Position numbers and translations under genes: made by a program
The notes under the pieces: generated by a model
Seen by the model: only the letters and a program-made list of their open reading frames with translations
Database searches by the model: none
What the model was told of the DNA's origin: nothing
Shown here: one piece after another, positions 9,331 to 18,050 of the stretch
Layout: each line of letters opens with the position of its first letter
Numbering within the stretch: the stretch's first letter is position 1
Source of the DNA: Cyanobacterium aponinum PCC 10605
Lineage (GTDB): Bacteria; Cyanobacteriota; Cyanobacteriia; Cyanobacteriales; Cyanobacteriaceae
Reading direction: 5' to 3'
NCBI RefSeq assembly: GCF_000317675.1
Contig: NC_019776.1
Span: 2,356,001-2,420,000 of the forward strand
DNA: 64,000 bases

Positions 9331-10602
9331 ATGTTAGCTTATTTTCTGGCAATTCTTGTGGCAATAACCAGTTTATCTCTATATATAAATGCTTTTATTC
9401 GTCCCAAAATACATAGGAAAGATGATTTTTTATGGAGTGGTTTAGGCTTATTTTATGCCCTTGTGTTATGGATTTGTGCAGGTAGAATAACTGGTGCTGT
9501 ATTACTAGGACAATGTGCAGGAGTTGCAATAGCGATCGCATTTATTTGGGAAAATAGTAAATTAAGACAAGCCCTAATCGCAGAATCTCAATCAAATCAA
9601 GCCTTAGAAGGGTTTTCAGTTCTAACTTTTATTGCTCAACTGTTGGCAAAGGTATCCCAGTTAGGTAAGAAAAAACCCGTTGTTACAACTAGCCCACCAG
9701 AAAAACCATCAGAAACTATCACCACTCCTCCAGAGGAAAAAGAAGAAATTTCCCCCACAGTCGCTTCAACCACAAAAGAAGAAACTCAAATTAAAAATCA
9801 GCCTACAGAAACGGAAATTAAAGCATATAGGGAAGAAGTTATTAGAGACACCATCGAAGAAGTAACTACTCCTCCTCAGTTAGAAAAAGACATAGCAATT
9901 AGTGATGAGGGTAAAGAAGAACAAAAAATAGATACTACCTCAGAGGATGAGGAGATAGAAATAGATAATGCAGATACAACCCCAGATAATGAGACAGAAA
10001 AAGCAGAAAATAAGCCAAAAATAAACTTAATTGGTCGAATTAGAAATATTTTCCGCAAATCACCCGCCGAAACTTCTTCCAAATCGGTTAATGATGAATT
10101 ACCAGAATCCCTTTTGGATGAAATCGACGATTTAGAGGAAGAAATTGACCCTGAATCCACCGCCGTAGAAGTCGAAGAAGCGATCGCAAACTTAGATGTT
10201 ACAGAATCCTCACAAGAAGAAGAAAAAGATAATCAGGAGGTAAGCGAAATTTCTCAAGAGAGTGATGAGGAAAAAGTCATAGAAGAAGAATTAATTAGCG
10301 ATTCTCAAGAAGAAGCCAACGAGGACATAAAAGATAAATCAGTAGTTGTGGAAGAGGAAAAAGAAAATGATGTTGAGGAGGGAGAAAGCAAAATAACAGA
10401 AGAAAATACAGAAGTCATGGAGGAGAATGTAAACATTGAATCTGAAATAGAAACCACTGTGACTTCTCAAGCAGAAAATCTCGTTGTAGAAGAGCAAATA
10501 TCACCTAAGACAGACACTCAAGAGGAAGAGAAAGAAAAGGAAATTCCCCCAGAAGATACCATCGAATCCCTTGATGATTTATTCCCTGACAAGAAAAATT
10601 AA
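9331..10602 (+). CDS. Ycf66-family membrane protein with long acidic tail
   Basis: The first ~100 residues match the Ycf66 family: a short N-terminal membrane helix, a cytoplasmic RPKIHRKDDF segment, two further hydrophobic stretches, and the ending FIWENSKLRQ that resembles the conserved VESIRLRG end of Ycf66. The remaining ~300 residues are low complexity and very acidic (runs of Glu, Asp, Thr, Ser) with no recognisable fold. Ycf66 is a conserved but functionally undefined protein of cyanobacteria and some plastids; a thylakoid or plasma membrane location is expected. The tail is much longer than in plastid Ycf66 and is probably disordered. The downstream neighbour is cpcE, 167 bp away, separated by heptamer-type repeats, so co-transcription is uncertain. 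Confidence 0.7.
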   Translation: MLAYFLAILVAITSLSLYINAFIRPKIHRKDDFLWSGLGLFYALVLWICAGRITGAVLLGQCAGVAIAIAFIWENSKLRQALIAESQSNQALEGFSVLTFIAQLLAKVSQLGKKKPVVTTSPPEKPSETITTPPEEKEEISPTVASTTKEETQIKNQPTETEIKAYREEVIRDTIEEVTTPPQLEKDIAISDEGKEEQKIDTTSEDEEIEIDNADTTPDNETEKAENKPKINLIGRIRNIFRKSPAETSSKSVNDELPESLLDEIDDLEEEIDPESTAVEVEEAIANLDVTESSQEEEKDNQEVSEISQESDEEKVIEEELISDSQEEANEDIKDKSVVVEEEKENDVEEGESKITEENTEVMEENVNIESEIETTVTSQAENLVVEEQISPKTDTQEEEKEKEIPPEDTIESLDDLFPDKKN

Positions 10603-10769
10603 TTATACTACTGAAGAGAATAAGAGATACTAATAGAAAAAGCAAGAGGCAAAGGCAATTAGTAATTAGGAATTAGTAATTAATGAAAACCCTGAAACCT
10701 GACACCTAAAACCTGAAACCTCTTTCATAACACCGAACTCATTAATTATTCATTAACTAAGAAAAAACC

Positions 10770-11594
10770 GTGACAGAAGCAAATTTAACTCCAGAAAAAG
10801 CAATAGCTAACTTACTACAAAAAGAAGACCTCGGTATGAGGTACTATGCCGCTTGGTGGTTAGGCAAATTCAGAGTTGCTACAGATGAGGCAGTAAATGC
10901 TCTTATTCAGGCTTTAGAAGATAAAGAGGATCGCGCCCCTGATGGTGGTTTTCCCCTGCGCAGAAATGCCGCTAAAGCCCTAGGAAAATTGGGTTTTAAT
11001 CGGTCTGTTGAACCTCTCATTAAATGCTTGGATTGTGATGATTATTATGTCCGTGAATCTGCCGCCCAAGCCCTAGAAATGTTAAATGATACAAGAGCGA
11101 TCGCACCTTTGATGAAATTATTAGAAACGGCGGTTGACGGGGAAGAATTAACAAAATATGGTAAGGGTACACCCCTAGGAAAACCTCATCCCCATGAACC
11201 CTATGAGGCGATTATTGAGGCTTTAGGTACTTTAAAGGCAAAAAATGCCCTAAACTTAATTAAGCCTTTTCTTAAACATCCTATTCCTAAAGTGGCTTAT
11301 GGTGCGGCAAGGGCAATGTATCAACTAACAGAAGAAGATAGTTATGGGGAAATTCTTGTTACTGCTTTGCAAGGAAAAGAGCTACAATTGAGAAGATCCG
11401 CCTTGATGGACTTAGGTGCGATCGGTTATACTAGCTCTGCTGACGCTATTAGTGCTACCTTTGCAGAAAATAGCCTTAAGTTAATTGCCATGAAAGGGTT
11501 ATTAGAGTCTGCTATCGCCAAGGAAACAGAGGAAAAAGACTCAATTCATCCTGAAGCAGTCAAAATCATGGAGTTGATGGATAGTTTGCTATAA
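10770..11594 (+). CDS. cpcE: Phycocyanobilin lyase alpha subunit CpcE
   Basis: CpcE, with CpcF, attaches phycocyanobilin to the alpha-phycocyanin cysteine. The 274-residue protein is all-helical HEAT/PBS-lyase repeats; typical units are EDLGMRYYAAWWLGKFR, GFPLRRNAAKALGKLG and DDYYVRESAAQALEML. The RYYAAWW...GGFPLRRNAAKALGKLG stretch and the C-terminal ILELMDSLL-like ending (here IMELMDSLL) are closely CpcE-like. The start is the GTG at 10770. No cpcF, cpcA or cpcB is in the window, so the lyase partner lies elsewhere, as in many cyanobacteria where cpcE is detached from the cpc operon. It indicates a phycobilisome-containing organism. Confidence 0.92.
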   Translation: MTEANLTPEKAIANLLQKEDLGMRYYAAWWLGKFRVATDEAVNALIQALEDKEDRAPDGGFPLRRNAAKALGKLGFNRSVEPLIKCLDCDDYYVRESAAQALEMLNDTRAIAPLMKLLETAVDGEELTKYGKGTPLGKPHPHEPYEAIIEALGTLKAKNALNLIKPFLKHPIPKVAYGAARAMYQLTEEDSYGEILVTALQGKELQLRRSALMDLGAIGYTSSADAISATFAENSLKLIAMKGLLESAIAKETEEKDSIHPEAVKIMELMDSLL

Positions 11595-11689
11595 CTTTTA
11601 AGAAAAGGGTAATGGGCAAACCCCCCTTTATCCCTCCGAAATAGAGGGGAGGGCAAAGGTAAATAGTTGATAATTAATAACTTCTGTAC

Positions 11690-11709
11690 GGGCGAATGGC
11701 CATTCGCCC
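11690..11709. repeat. 20-bp perfect palindrome GGGCGAATGGCCATTCGCCC
   Basis: A perfect 20-bp palindrome in the cpcE-ABC spacer. It recurs exactly at 53157-53176 and as a 14-bp core (CGAATGGCCATTCG) at 16670-16683; all three copies are flanked by GTAC on one side. It lies in spacers that also carry heptamer repeats. It is a dispersed repeat; a protein-binding function is possible but unsupported. Confidence 0.8.
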
Positions 11710-11824
11710 CTAACTAATTCCTAACTCATTACTTGTTTCCCCTCATCCCCTCATCCCCTACCACCTGAAACCTGACACCTAACCTTAATCCTATATTCTT
11801 AAACTGAACTGAAGTTAAAAAACA

Positions 11825-12778
11825 ATGATTACTGTCGAAAAATTAAGTAAAAACTACGGTTCAACCCAAGCAATCAAGGATATTTCCTTTTCCGTAGAAA
11901 AAGGCTCAATTTTAGGCTTATTGGGGGCAAATGGGGCAGGAAAAACTACCACAATGCGCATTTTGAGTGGTTATATCCCTGCGACTACCGGCAAAGCAAT
12001 CATTGATGGTTTTGAAGTCCATGAAAATCCCCTTGCTGTTAGAGAAAGAATTGGTTATCTACCCGAAAATCCCCCTCTCTATCCAGAAATGACGGTGACA
12101 GAATATCTCGATTTTGTCGGGAAAATTAAAAATATTCCTAGATGCGATCGCACTTCATCCCTCAAAAAAGCAATAGAATTATGTCAAATAGAAGATCGTG
12201 CCAATAGTATTATTGGTAAATTATCAAAGGGATACCGTCAGAGAGTGGGTATTGCCCAAGCCATAATTCATGATCCTCCTGTTATTATTTTAGATGAACC
12301 TACCGTTGGTTTAGATCCTCGTCAGATTATTGAGGTGCGTAACTTAATTAAAAGTTTGGCAAAAGAAAAAACCATTATTTTATCAACCCATATCTTGCCT
12401 GAAGTAACCATGACTTGTGATACAGTCACTATAATTAATCAGGGTATGGTAATCGCTACAGGAAAAACAGAGGAACTTTTACAACAACTTAATAATAAGG
12501 GTTATCATTTAGAGGTGGAAGGAGAAGTTAATGGTTTAACCTCTAAACTGAAAAAAATAGAAGCAATTGACAAAATTATCATTGAACCTATAACAGGAAT
12601 TGATAATCGTTTTATAATAAAATTGTCGTTGAAAAACGATTCTGAAGTGGGCAAAGAAATAGCCTCTATGTTAGTTCATGAAGGAGTGGGTATTTATGAA
12701 ATGAGACGATTAAAAGCCTCTTTAGAGGAAGTTTTCCTTCAGTTGACTACTCAAGAAAATATCTCAGTTAATAATTAA
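11825..12778 (+). CDS. ABC transporter ATP-binding subunit (ABC-2/GldA-like)
   Basis: A single nucleotide-binding domain (about 1-215) with Walker A GANGAGKTT, signature LSKGYRQRVG, Walker B VIILDEPT and H-loop STHIL, then a ~100-residue C-terminal extension. The extension and the sequence around YLPENPPLYPEMTV place it with exporter-type ATPases of the ABC-2 class (GldA/CcmA/NatA-like). The cognate membrane subunit is not adjacent: the next gene is a histidine kinase, and the spacer after the stop holds a transposon-like element. The element may therefore have split an operon, or the permease lies elsewhere. Substrate unknown. An inverted family-1 end repeat lies directly upstream of the start (11765-11821). 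Confidence 0.88.
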   Translation: MITVEKLSKNYGSTQAIKDISFSVEKGSILGLLGANGAGKTTTMRILSGYIPATTGKAIIDGFEVHENPLAVRERIGYLPENPPLYPEMTVTEYLDFVGKIKNIPRCDRTSSLKKAIELCQIEDRANSIIGKLSKGYRQRVGIAQAIIHDPPVIILDEPTVGLDPRQIIEVRNLIKSLAKEKTIILSTHILPEVTMTCDTVTIINQGMVIATGKTEELLQQLNNKGYHLEVEGEVNGLTSKLKKIEAIDKIIIEPITGIDNRFIIKLSLKNDSEVGKEIASMLVHEGVGIYEMRRLKASLEEVFLQLTTQENISVNN

Positions 12779-12780
12779 TT

Positions 12781-12960
12781 TGGCTCTTCTACAGTAGCTA
12801 TGATAAATTAATAAAAAATAATTGCTGTAAGCTATGTAAAATAAGGAATTAACAAAAAAAAAATTAATTGTTATAAGTTAATATTTATTATTTAACCGTC
12901 AAACCTGCCACCTGACACCTTTCCTAACTAATAATTTACATACTCACAATCAGAGAACCA
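12781..12960. mobile_element. MITE-like element, family 2, at the ABC gene stop codon
   Basis: A 180-bp non-coding element beginning TGGCTCTTCTACAGTAGCTA and ending CTCACAATCAGAGAACCA, imperfect inverted ends of the GGTTCT type. It is flanked by TTAATT at 12775-12780 and TTAATT at 12961-12966, a likely 6-bp target duplication, and the left copy contains the TAA stop of the ABC gene. It shares the inner ends (ATGATAAATTAATA and CTAACTAATAATTTACATAC) with copies at 31457 and 62901. Too short for a transposase, so it would need one supplied in trans. Confidence 0.7.
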
Positions 12961-13014
12961 TTAATTTCTCCCCAATATTTAATTCAGCACCTCAATTTCA
13001 TTACTCATCCCTAT

Positions 13015-15078
13015 ATGTCGATGAAAATGTTTAATCTTCTGTGGCGTAAACCTCAGACAATCATATCCATATCCATAGGGATAACAGTAATGATAATTAC
13101 TATTATAACCTTTAGTTTTCTCGTAGAATATAATCACCGTCAGGTAGAAAATTTAGTACAAACTCAGTTAATTTCTTTACGGCAAAAAACAGAGTTAGAG
13201 TTAAAAACAAGAGTATTAGCCTTAGAAAGGATGCAGAAACGATGGCAAAACGAAAAAGGCACTCCCAAGGAAAGATGGGAAAAAGATGCCCTTGAGTATA
13301 TAGAGGACTATACTGGGTATCAGGCGATTCAATGGGTTAATCCTCAATATTATGTCACTTGGTTAGTACCTGAAAAAGGTAATGAAGATGTTAAAAATCT
13401 TTATATCAAATTTGAAAATAAACGAAAAGATGCGATCGCAACTTCTATCGCCAATAATACAATTTATATTAGTCCCACACTCAATTTAATTCAAGGAGAT
13501 AAAGGATTTATTATTTATATTCCTCTTTTGATTCCCCAAGCAAACAAACCTCCTCAATTTGACGGTTTTCTTATTAGCGTTGTTAAACTTAATAGTTTTC
13601 TCTACAGTCTTTTGCGTCAAGAGGCATGGAAAGGTTATCAAATTTTTATTTATGAAGATTCTCAACTAATCTACAGTAGCACCTATGCATCTCCTAAAGA
13701 CAATTTACAATGGCAACAATCCACAGAATTACAATATAGAGGCATCGACTGGAAAATAACGATTATTCCCAATAACTCTTTTCTGAAAAAGTACCGCTCA
13801 ATACTCCCTCATATAATATTAATAATTGGTTTAATCTTAGCTGGTTTATTAGCATGGAGCGTTTATCTTTTATTTGAATTTAAACAACGTAATCGACTAT
13901 TAATTAAAGCCAAGCAAGAGGCTGAAACAGCAAACTTAGCCAAAAGTCAGTTTTTAGCGATGATTAGCCATGAAATTCGCACTCCCATGAATGGTATTTT
14001 AGGTATGGTTAATCTCCTAGAAGATACTCCTTTAAACAACATTCAAAAAGAATTTTTACTCACCATTCGTGACGGTGGAGAAAGTTTATTGACAATCATC
14101 AATGATATTCTTAATTTCTCGAAAATTGAATCAAACAAACTAGAGTTAGAAACAAAAAATTTTTCCCTGAGACAGTGTGTAAAAAAGGTTATTGATTTAC
14201 TGCAATTTCAAGCCCAAGAGAAAAATTTATCCTTAACTTTTGAGATTGATGATTCTCTTCCCGATTACTTTTTAGGAGATATAATTCGTTTAAGGCAGAT
14301 TTTACTTAATTTAGTCGCAAATGCCATAAAATTTACCAGACAAGGGGAAGTTAAAATAATTGTTCAAGGTAAAAAAATTAACCCCAATGAGAAACTATCA
14401 GCCTATCAAATTTTATTTATAGTTCAAGATACAGGTATCGGCATTCCCCTTCATAAACAATCAAAATTGTTTCAACCTTTTTCCCAATTAGATGCTTCTA
14501 TTAACCGCAAGTATGGTGGCACAGGTTTAGGATTAGCTATTTGTAAAGGCTTAGTAGAGATGATGGAAGGAGAAATTTGGTTAGAAAGCGAAGAAAATAA
14601 AGGTTCTAGTTTTTATTTTAGGGTTGTTTTATCCGTCAGTAACAATCCCCAAACTTCTTCTATTGTTTCGACTTCTGTTTCTTCTTTAACTCGTCAGTCT
14701 TCTCTCAAAATTCTCATTGTTGAAGATAATTTAGTAAATCAAAAAGTCATATCACTAACACTAAAAAAGTTAGGCTATCACGCAGATATTGCTAATCACG
14801 GCGTAGATGCAATTCAAATTCTTCAACAGAAAGACTATAACTTAATATTGATGGATATGCAGATGCCTGAAATGGATGGTATCGCTACCACTAAATGGAT
14901 TAGGCAAAATCTACTCCCAGAAAAACAACCTTATATTATGGCAATGACAGCAAACGCCATGGACAGCGATCGCATCTTATGTTTAAATGCAGGAATGGAT
15001 GATTATATGAGTAAACCTATCAATTTTGCACTGCTAAAACAAAAACTAACTGCCATTAGCCAACTTCTTTACAAATAA
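13015..15078 (+). CDS. Hybrid sensor histidine kinase with periplasmic sensor and REC domain
   Basis: 687 residues. A membrane helix at about 15-36, a periplasmic region of ~225 residues and a second helix at about 263-287 frame an extracytoplasmic sensor that looks CHASE-like in size and position (not proven). A short coiled coil leads to HisKA with the phospho-acceptor His319 in [10 protein letters not shown], then HATPase_c with the N box (NLVANAIKF, 432-440), G1 (DTGIGIP) and G2 (GGTGLGLAI). A Ser/Thr-rich linker precedes a receiver domain (565-687) with the phospho-accepting Asp614 in [13 protein letters not shown]. All catalytic residues are present. No response regulator or output gene is adjacent, so the signal and target are unknown. 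Confidence 0.9.
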   Translation: MSMKMFNLLWRKPQTIISISIGITVMIITIITFSFLVEYNHRQVENLVQTQLISLRQKTELELKTRVLALERMQKRWQNEKGTPKERWEKDALEYIEDYTGYQAIQWVNPQYYVTWLVPEKGNEDVKNLYIKFENKRKDAIATSIANNTIYISPTLNLIQGDKGFIIYIPLLIPQANKPPQFDGFLISVVKLNSFLYSLLRQEAWKGYQIFIYEDSQLIYSSTYASPKDNLQWQQSTELQYRGIDWKITIIPNNSFLKKYRSILPHIILIIGLILAGLLAWSVYLLFEFKQRNRLLIKAKQEAETANLAKSQFLAMISHEIRTPMNGILGMVNLLEDTPLNNIQKEFLLTIRDGGESLLTIINDILNFSKIESNKLELETKNFSLRQCVKKVIDLLQFQAQEKNLSLTFEIDDSLPDYFLGDIIRLRQILLNLVANAIKFTRQGEVKIIVQGKKINPNEKLSAYQILFIVQDTGIGIPLHKQSKLFQPFSQLDASINRKYGGTGLGLAICKGLVEMMEGEIWLESEENKGSSFYFRVVLSVSNNPQTSSIVSTSVSSLTRQSSLKILIVEDNLVNQKVISLTLKKLGYHADIANHGVDAIQILQQKDYNLILMDMQMPEMDGIATTKWIRQNLLPEKQPYIMAMTANAMDSDRILCLNAGMDDYMSKPINFALLKQKLTAISQLLYK

Positions 15079-15347
15079 ATTAGAATAAACTGGTGTTCAT
15101 AGCTTAAAATTTGGAGTTAAACTTAACCTCTTTTGGCAATAACAGTTAATAAATTGATTTTTTTGTTTTTAATATGAGTGAGTAATGAGTCAATATTAAA
15201 AAACCAAACCTGACACCTGCCACCTAAAACCTAAAACCTATCCTTAGCCGATATTCTTGCATCGAACTGAGGTAAAATGAAAGATTGTGTTTAAATTAAA
15301 AACATTTGAGTACAATAGTCCTAAGTAGTTAAGCCCATCAAAAAACC

Positions 15348-16535
15348 GTGAAAATAGTTTGCTCTCAAGTTGATCTCAAAAATAATTTATCATTAGTTAG
15401 CCGTGCTGTGCCAACTCGTCCTACTCATCCGATTTTAGCTAATGTATTATTAGTGGCAAATCAGACAAAAAATCAAGTCACCCTTACAGGCTTTGATTTG
15501 AGTTTAGGAATGCGCAGTTGCTTTTGTGCCGAAGTAGAAGAAGAAGGAGTAATCACCCTACCTGCAAAACTATTAAATGATATTATTGCCCGTTTACCAG
15601 AAGGAGAAGTAACTATTTCCTACGAAGAAGAGGAAATGGAAGAAAATCCCCTCGTTACCATAAACTCCCTCTCAGGAAAATTTCAGCTAAGAGGAGTCAA
15701 AGGAGAAGAATATCCTGAATTACCCGTTGTGGAAAGAGAAGAAGCCTTTTTATTACCCGTAGCCGCTTTAAATGAAGGTTTAAAAGGCTCATTATTTGCC
15801 GCAAGTAACGATGAAACTAAACAAATTCTAACAGGAGTACATTTAACCCGCAATCTTGATACCCTCGAGTTTGCCGCCACTGATGGCCATCGTTTGGCTG
15901 TTGTTAAAACCAGTGCCATTGAGGAGACAAAAGAATCAGAAGAAGAAGAAATTAACTCTAATCCCCCCATTACCGAAGCACAAAATTTCACTATAACCAT
16001 TCCTGCCCGTGCTTTGAGAGAATTAGAAAAAATCCTTTCCATGGCAAAAGAAGGAGAATCCATTGCCTTATTTGTCGATGAAGGGCAAGTAGTCTTTGAA
16101 TTAGGGCAACAAAACCTTACCAGTCGAAAATTAGACGGTGCATATCCCAACTATAACCAGTTGATTCCTAACAATTTTGAGCGTACAATGGTAGTTGATC
16201 GCAAACGGATGATTGAGAGTTTAGAAAGAGTCTCTGTGTTAAGTGATCAAAAAAATAATCTCGTCAAGTTTACCTTGAATTCTGATAACGAGCAAGTAAC
16301 CTTATCCGTAGAAGCAAAAGAATTAGGTAACGCCAAAGAGTCTATTAGTGCCGAAATTAACGGGGATAACTTTGAAATAGGTTTCAATATCCGCTACTTG
16401 ATGGATGGATTAAAAGCCCTATCTGCCAATGAAATCAAGTTTCAATTTAATGGTGCAACCCAACCCGTTATTGCTACCCCTCTCAGTGGCGCTCAAATGA
16501 CTTATTTAATTATGCCTGTGCAAATTAGAGACTAG
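15348..16535 (+). CDS. dnaN: DNA polymerase III beta sliding clamp
   Basis: The replicative processivity clamp, a homodimeric ring that loads polymerase III on DNA. The 395-residue protein begins MKIVCSQVDLKNNLSLVSRA with a GTG start at 15348, and ends with the typical YLIMPVQIRD. Family landmarks are PTHPILANV, RLPEGEVTISYEE, the ATDGHRLAV motif and NPxYLMDGLKAL-like FNIRYLMDGLKAL. It is slightly longer than the E. coli clamp because of an acidic stretch (EETKESEEEEINSNP, about residues 192-206), which may simply be a cyanobacterial surface insertion. No dnaA, recF or gyrB lies nearby, consistent with the scattered replication genes of cyanobacteria; this is therefore not evidence of an origin. 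Confidence 0.95.
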   Translation: MKIVCSQVDLKNNLSLVSRAVPTRPTHPILANVLLVANQTKNQVTLTGFDLSLGMRSCFCAEVEEEGVITLPAKLLNDIIARLPEGEVTISYEEEEMEENPLVTINSLSGKFQLRGVKGEEYPELPVVEREEAFLLPVAALNEGLKGSLFAASNDETKQILTGVHLTRNLDTLEFAATDGHRLAVVKTSAIEETKESEEEEINSNPPITEAQNFTITIPARALRELEKILSMAKEGESIALFVDEGQVVFELGQQNLTSRKLDGAYPNYNQLIPNNFERTMVVDRKRMIESLERVSVLSDQKNNLVKFTLNSDNEQVTLSVEAKELGNAKESISAEINGDNFEIGFNIRYLMDGLKALSANEIKFQFNGATQPVIATPLSGAQMTYLIMPVQIRD

Positions 16536-16560
16536 GGGATTTCTTTCAATCAATAATAAT

Positions 16561-16600
16561 AACCTCAGTTCGGTTTAAAAATATCGGATAAAGGTAGGTA
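16561..16600. repeat. Family-1 element end (solo)
   Basis: AACCTCAGTTCGGTTTAAAA followed by ATATCGGATAAAGGTAGG matches the left end of the inserted element at 42489 and the end of the 17772-18050 element. No matching opposite end is visible before 16796, so only one terminus can be recognised. The same ~45-bp end also occurs at 53060 and, inverted, at 11765-11821 and 15215-15274. The rest of the dnaN-ComEA spacer holds heptamer repeats and the palindrome core at 16670-16683. Confidence 0.55.
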
Positions 16601-16796
16601 TCAGGTATCGGGTTTCGGGTTGCAGGTGTTAGAGTGTTTAGGAGATGAGGGGAGAGGGGGAAGTAGGGCCGAATGGCCATTCGCCCGTACAAGTGTTTGG
16701 GGTTTTTAATTCTTAATTCTTAATTATCAACTATTCACTATTCACCATTCACTAATTGCCTATTGCCCATTGTTGTTTATCCCTTGCCCTTAAATC

Positions 16797-17351
16797 CTAA
16801 TTAGAAAACTGAAAATAATTCATTAAGTGATAGGCAAAATCTGGAGTTAGATTAAGTCTTTTTTGTAAATCAGCAATATGACGATATTTACCATTACTTT
16901 CTCTATCAATCAGGATTTGTTGAGCTATATCTTGGCTTAAATTAGGAATTTTTATTAATTGGTTAAGCGTAGCATTATTAGGATTAACTTTTGCTGGTGC
17001 ATGAAAACTATCATCAGCATAATAGGCAAAATATAAAATAGGTTGCCACGATTGTATTTTTAAAACTGATACTCCCAACGCCGCCGCTAAATCTTCCAAG
17101 CAGAGAAAATTTATTCCAGAATTAATGATTTCTACTAAACTCCTCGCCTGAGTAATGGAAATACCCGGCAGTCTTAGCCAATCATCTACAGAAGCAATAT
17201 TCACATCTATTTTTATTCCCAATTGCGCTCCAATCTCGATTTCTAAGTCTGATTGAAAGCGATAGTAAGGATCTTGTTTTATTTTAGATGCAAGAGCATT
17301 TGTGTGAATATTTATTTTATTAGCCGAAGCAAACCAACGAGATAAAACCAT
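16797..17351 (-). CDS. ComEA-like helix-hairpin-helix protein
   Basis: 184 residues with at least two helix-hairpin-helix units: NIASVDDWLRLPGISITQA (about 55-73) and the C-terminal NPNNATLNQLIKIPNLSQDIAQ...GKYRHIADL (about 121-158), both with the Ile/Leu-Pro-x-[IL]-[ST] hairpin of ComEA-type domains. ComEA binds double-stranded DNA during natural transformation, but this protein shows no clear signal peptide or membrane anchor, so it could equally be a cytoplasmic HhH DNA-binding protein. It stands alone, divergent from psaM. Stable as a family call, open as to function. Confidence 0.7.
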   Translation of the reverse strand: MVLSRWFASANKINIHTNALASKIKQDPYYRFQSDLEIEIGAQLGIKIDVNIASVDDWLRLPGISITQARSLVEIINSGINFLCLEDLAAALGVSVLKIQSWQPILYFAYYADDSFHAPAKVNPNNATLNQLIKIPNLSQDIAQQILIDRESNGKYRHIADLQKRLNLTPDFAYHLMNYFQFSN

Positions 17352-17470
17352 AACTTACTCAATTCTGTTGCAAATTATTACAAACTCATGCAATTATTAC
17401 CATCTTAAGGCACATTAAATAGTAATTTACAAATTGTATCAATTTACCTTTATTACAGGAGTTTTTTCTT

Positions 17471-17566
17471 ATGTCTATTTCTGAAACTCAAGTATTTGTA
17501 GCTTTGGTTATTGCTTTAATCCCCGGTATTTTAGCTTTTCGTTTAGCTACAGAGTTATACAAATAA
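17471..17566 (+). CDS. psaM: Photosystem I reaction centre subunit XII
   Basis: A 31-residue single-helix thylakoid protein, MSISETQVFVALVIALIPGI continuing with LAFRLATELYK, which matches the full length and the conserved ends of PsaM (S-x-TQ-[IV] near the start, AFRL-[SA]-TELYK at the end). PsaM is a small subunit at the trimer-interface side of photosystem I. An ATTACAGGAG sequence 10 nt before the ATG is a good ribosome-binding site. It is too short for normal ORF calling. Its single-gene position facing away from the ComEA-like gene suggests its own promoter in the 119-bp gap. Confidence 0.93.
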   Translation: MSISETQVFVALVIALIPGILAFRLATELYK

Positions 17567-17639
17567 ACTAATTGAATTAGGAATTAGGAATTAATGTTAA
17601 AAGGGCAAAGGGCAAGGGGCAAAGTTAAAAGGCAAGAGG

Positions 17640-17700
17640 TAAACCCCCCTTTATTATCCTCCCTCGAGAGGGGGGAGGGCAAAAGTGTTTAATTAACACG
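17640..17700. repeat. Palindromic C/G-run repeat (family 3), inverted copy
   Basis: The inverse of the copies at 7866 and 9170: AAACCCCCCTTTATTATCCT, then CCCTCGAGAGGGGGGAGGGC and AAAAGTGTTTAATTA. It lies in the 482-bp spacer between psaM and the giant gene, the rest of which is filled by the element at 17772-18050 and A/G-rich heptamer repeats. Confidence 0.75.
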
Positions 17701-17771
17701 CTTCTCTAATACCCCAATACCCCAATCGCCTAACACCCCAACACTCTAAAACTTAACACCTCAGCCAAACT

Positions 17772-18050
17772 AACCTGAGTTTTGGATAAGCTGAAAGCAT
17801 TATTTTCTCGTAGTCAGAAAACCTTATAGCTTCTTAGAAATAACGATAAAATTGCCTTAATGCAAACTGACGTTAAATAGTTAAGAATTAAGAATTAAGA
17901 ATGAAAAACCACGAATACTTACTACTTATTTATTATTTATTACTTGTTTCCCCCTTTCCCCTCATTATCTCATCCCCCCATTCGCTAACACCTGCAACCT
18001 GACACCTGACACCTAACCTTATCGGGTATTCTTAAACCAAACTGAGGTTT
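17772..18050. mobile_element. MITE-like element, family 1, at the end of the giant gene
   Basis: A 279-bp non-coding segment beginning AACCTGAGTTTTGGATAAGC and ending CTTAAACCAAACTGAGGTTT, imperfect inverted ends. It is flanked by AAACT at 17767-17771 and at 18051-18055, a candidate 5-bp target duplication. Both ends match the element at 42489-42739 (one end of the AACCTCAGTT-GGTTTAAGAATA type, the other AACCTGAGTT--GGATAA). The TAA stop of the 3948-residue ORF is formed by the last base of the duplicated AGTTT plus the element's first two bases, so the insertion sits exactly at that gene's 3' end. Confidence 0.65.

Noticed and set aside
11595-11824. Complete family-1 element before the ABC ATPase gene
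   Set aside because: Only one end (inverted, near 11821) can be recognised and there is no target duplication.
15683-16150. 155-codon frame antisense to dnaN
   Set aside because: It overlaps the well-supported dnaN in full and has the composition of a shadow frame.
15348-16535. dnaN as marker of the chromosome origin
   Set aside because: No dnaA, DnaA-box cluster or gyrB nearby; in cyanobacteria dnaN is often remote from the origin.
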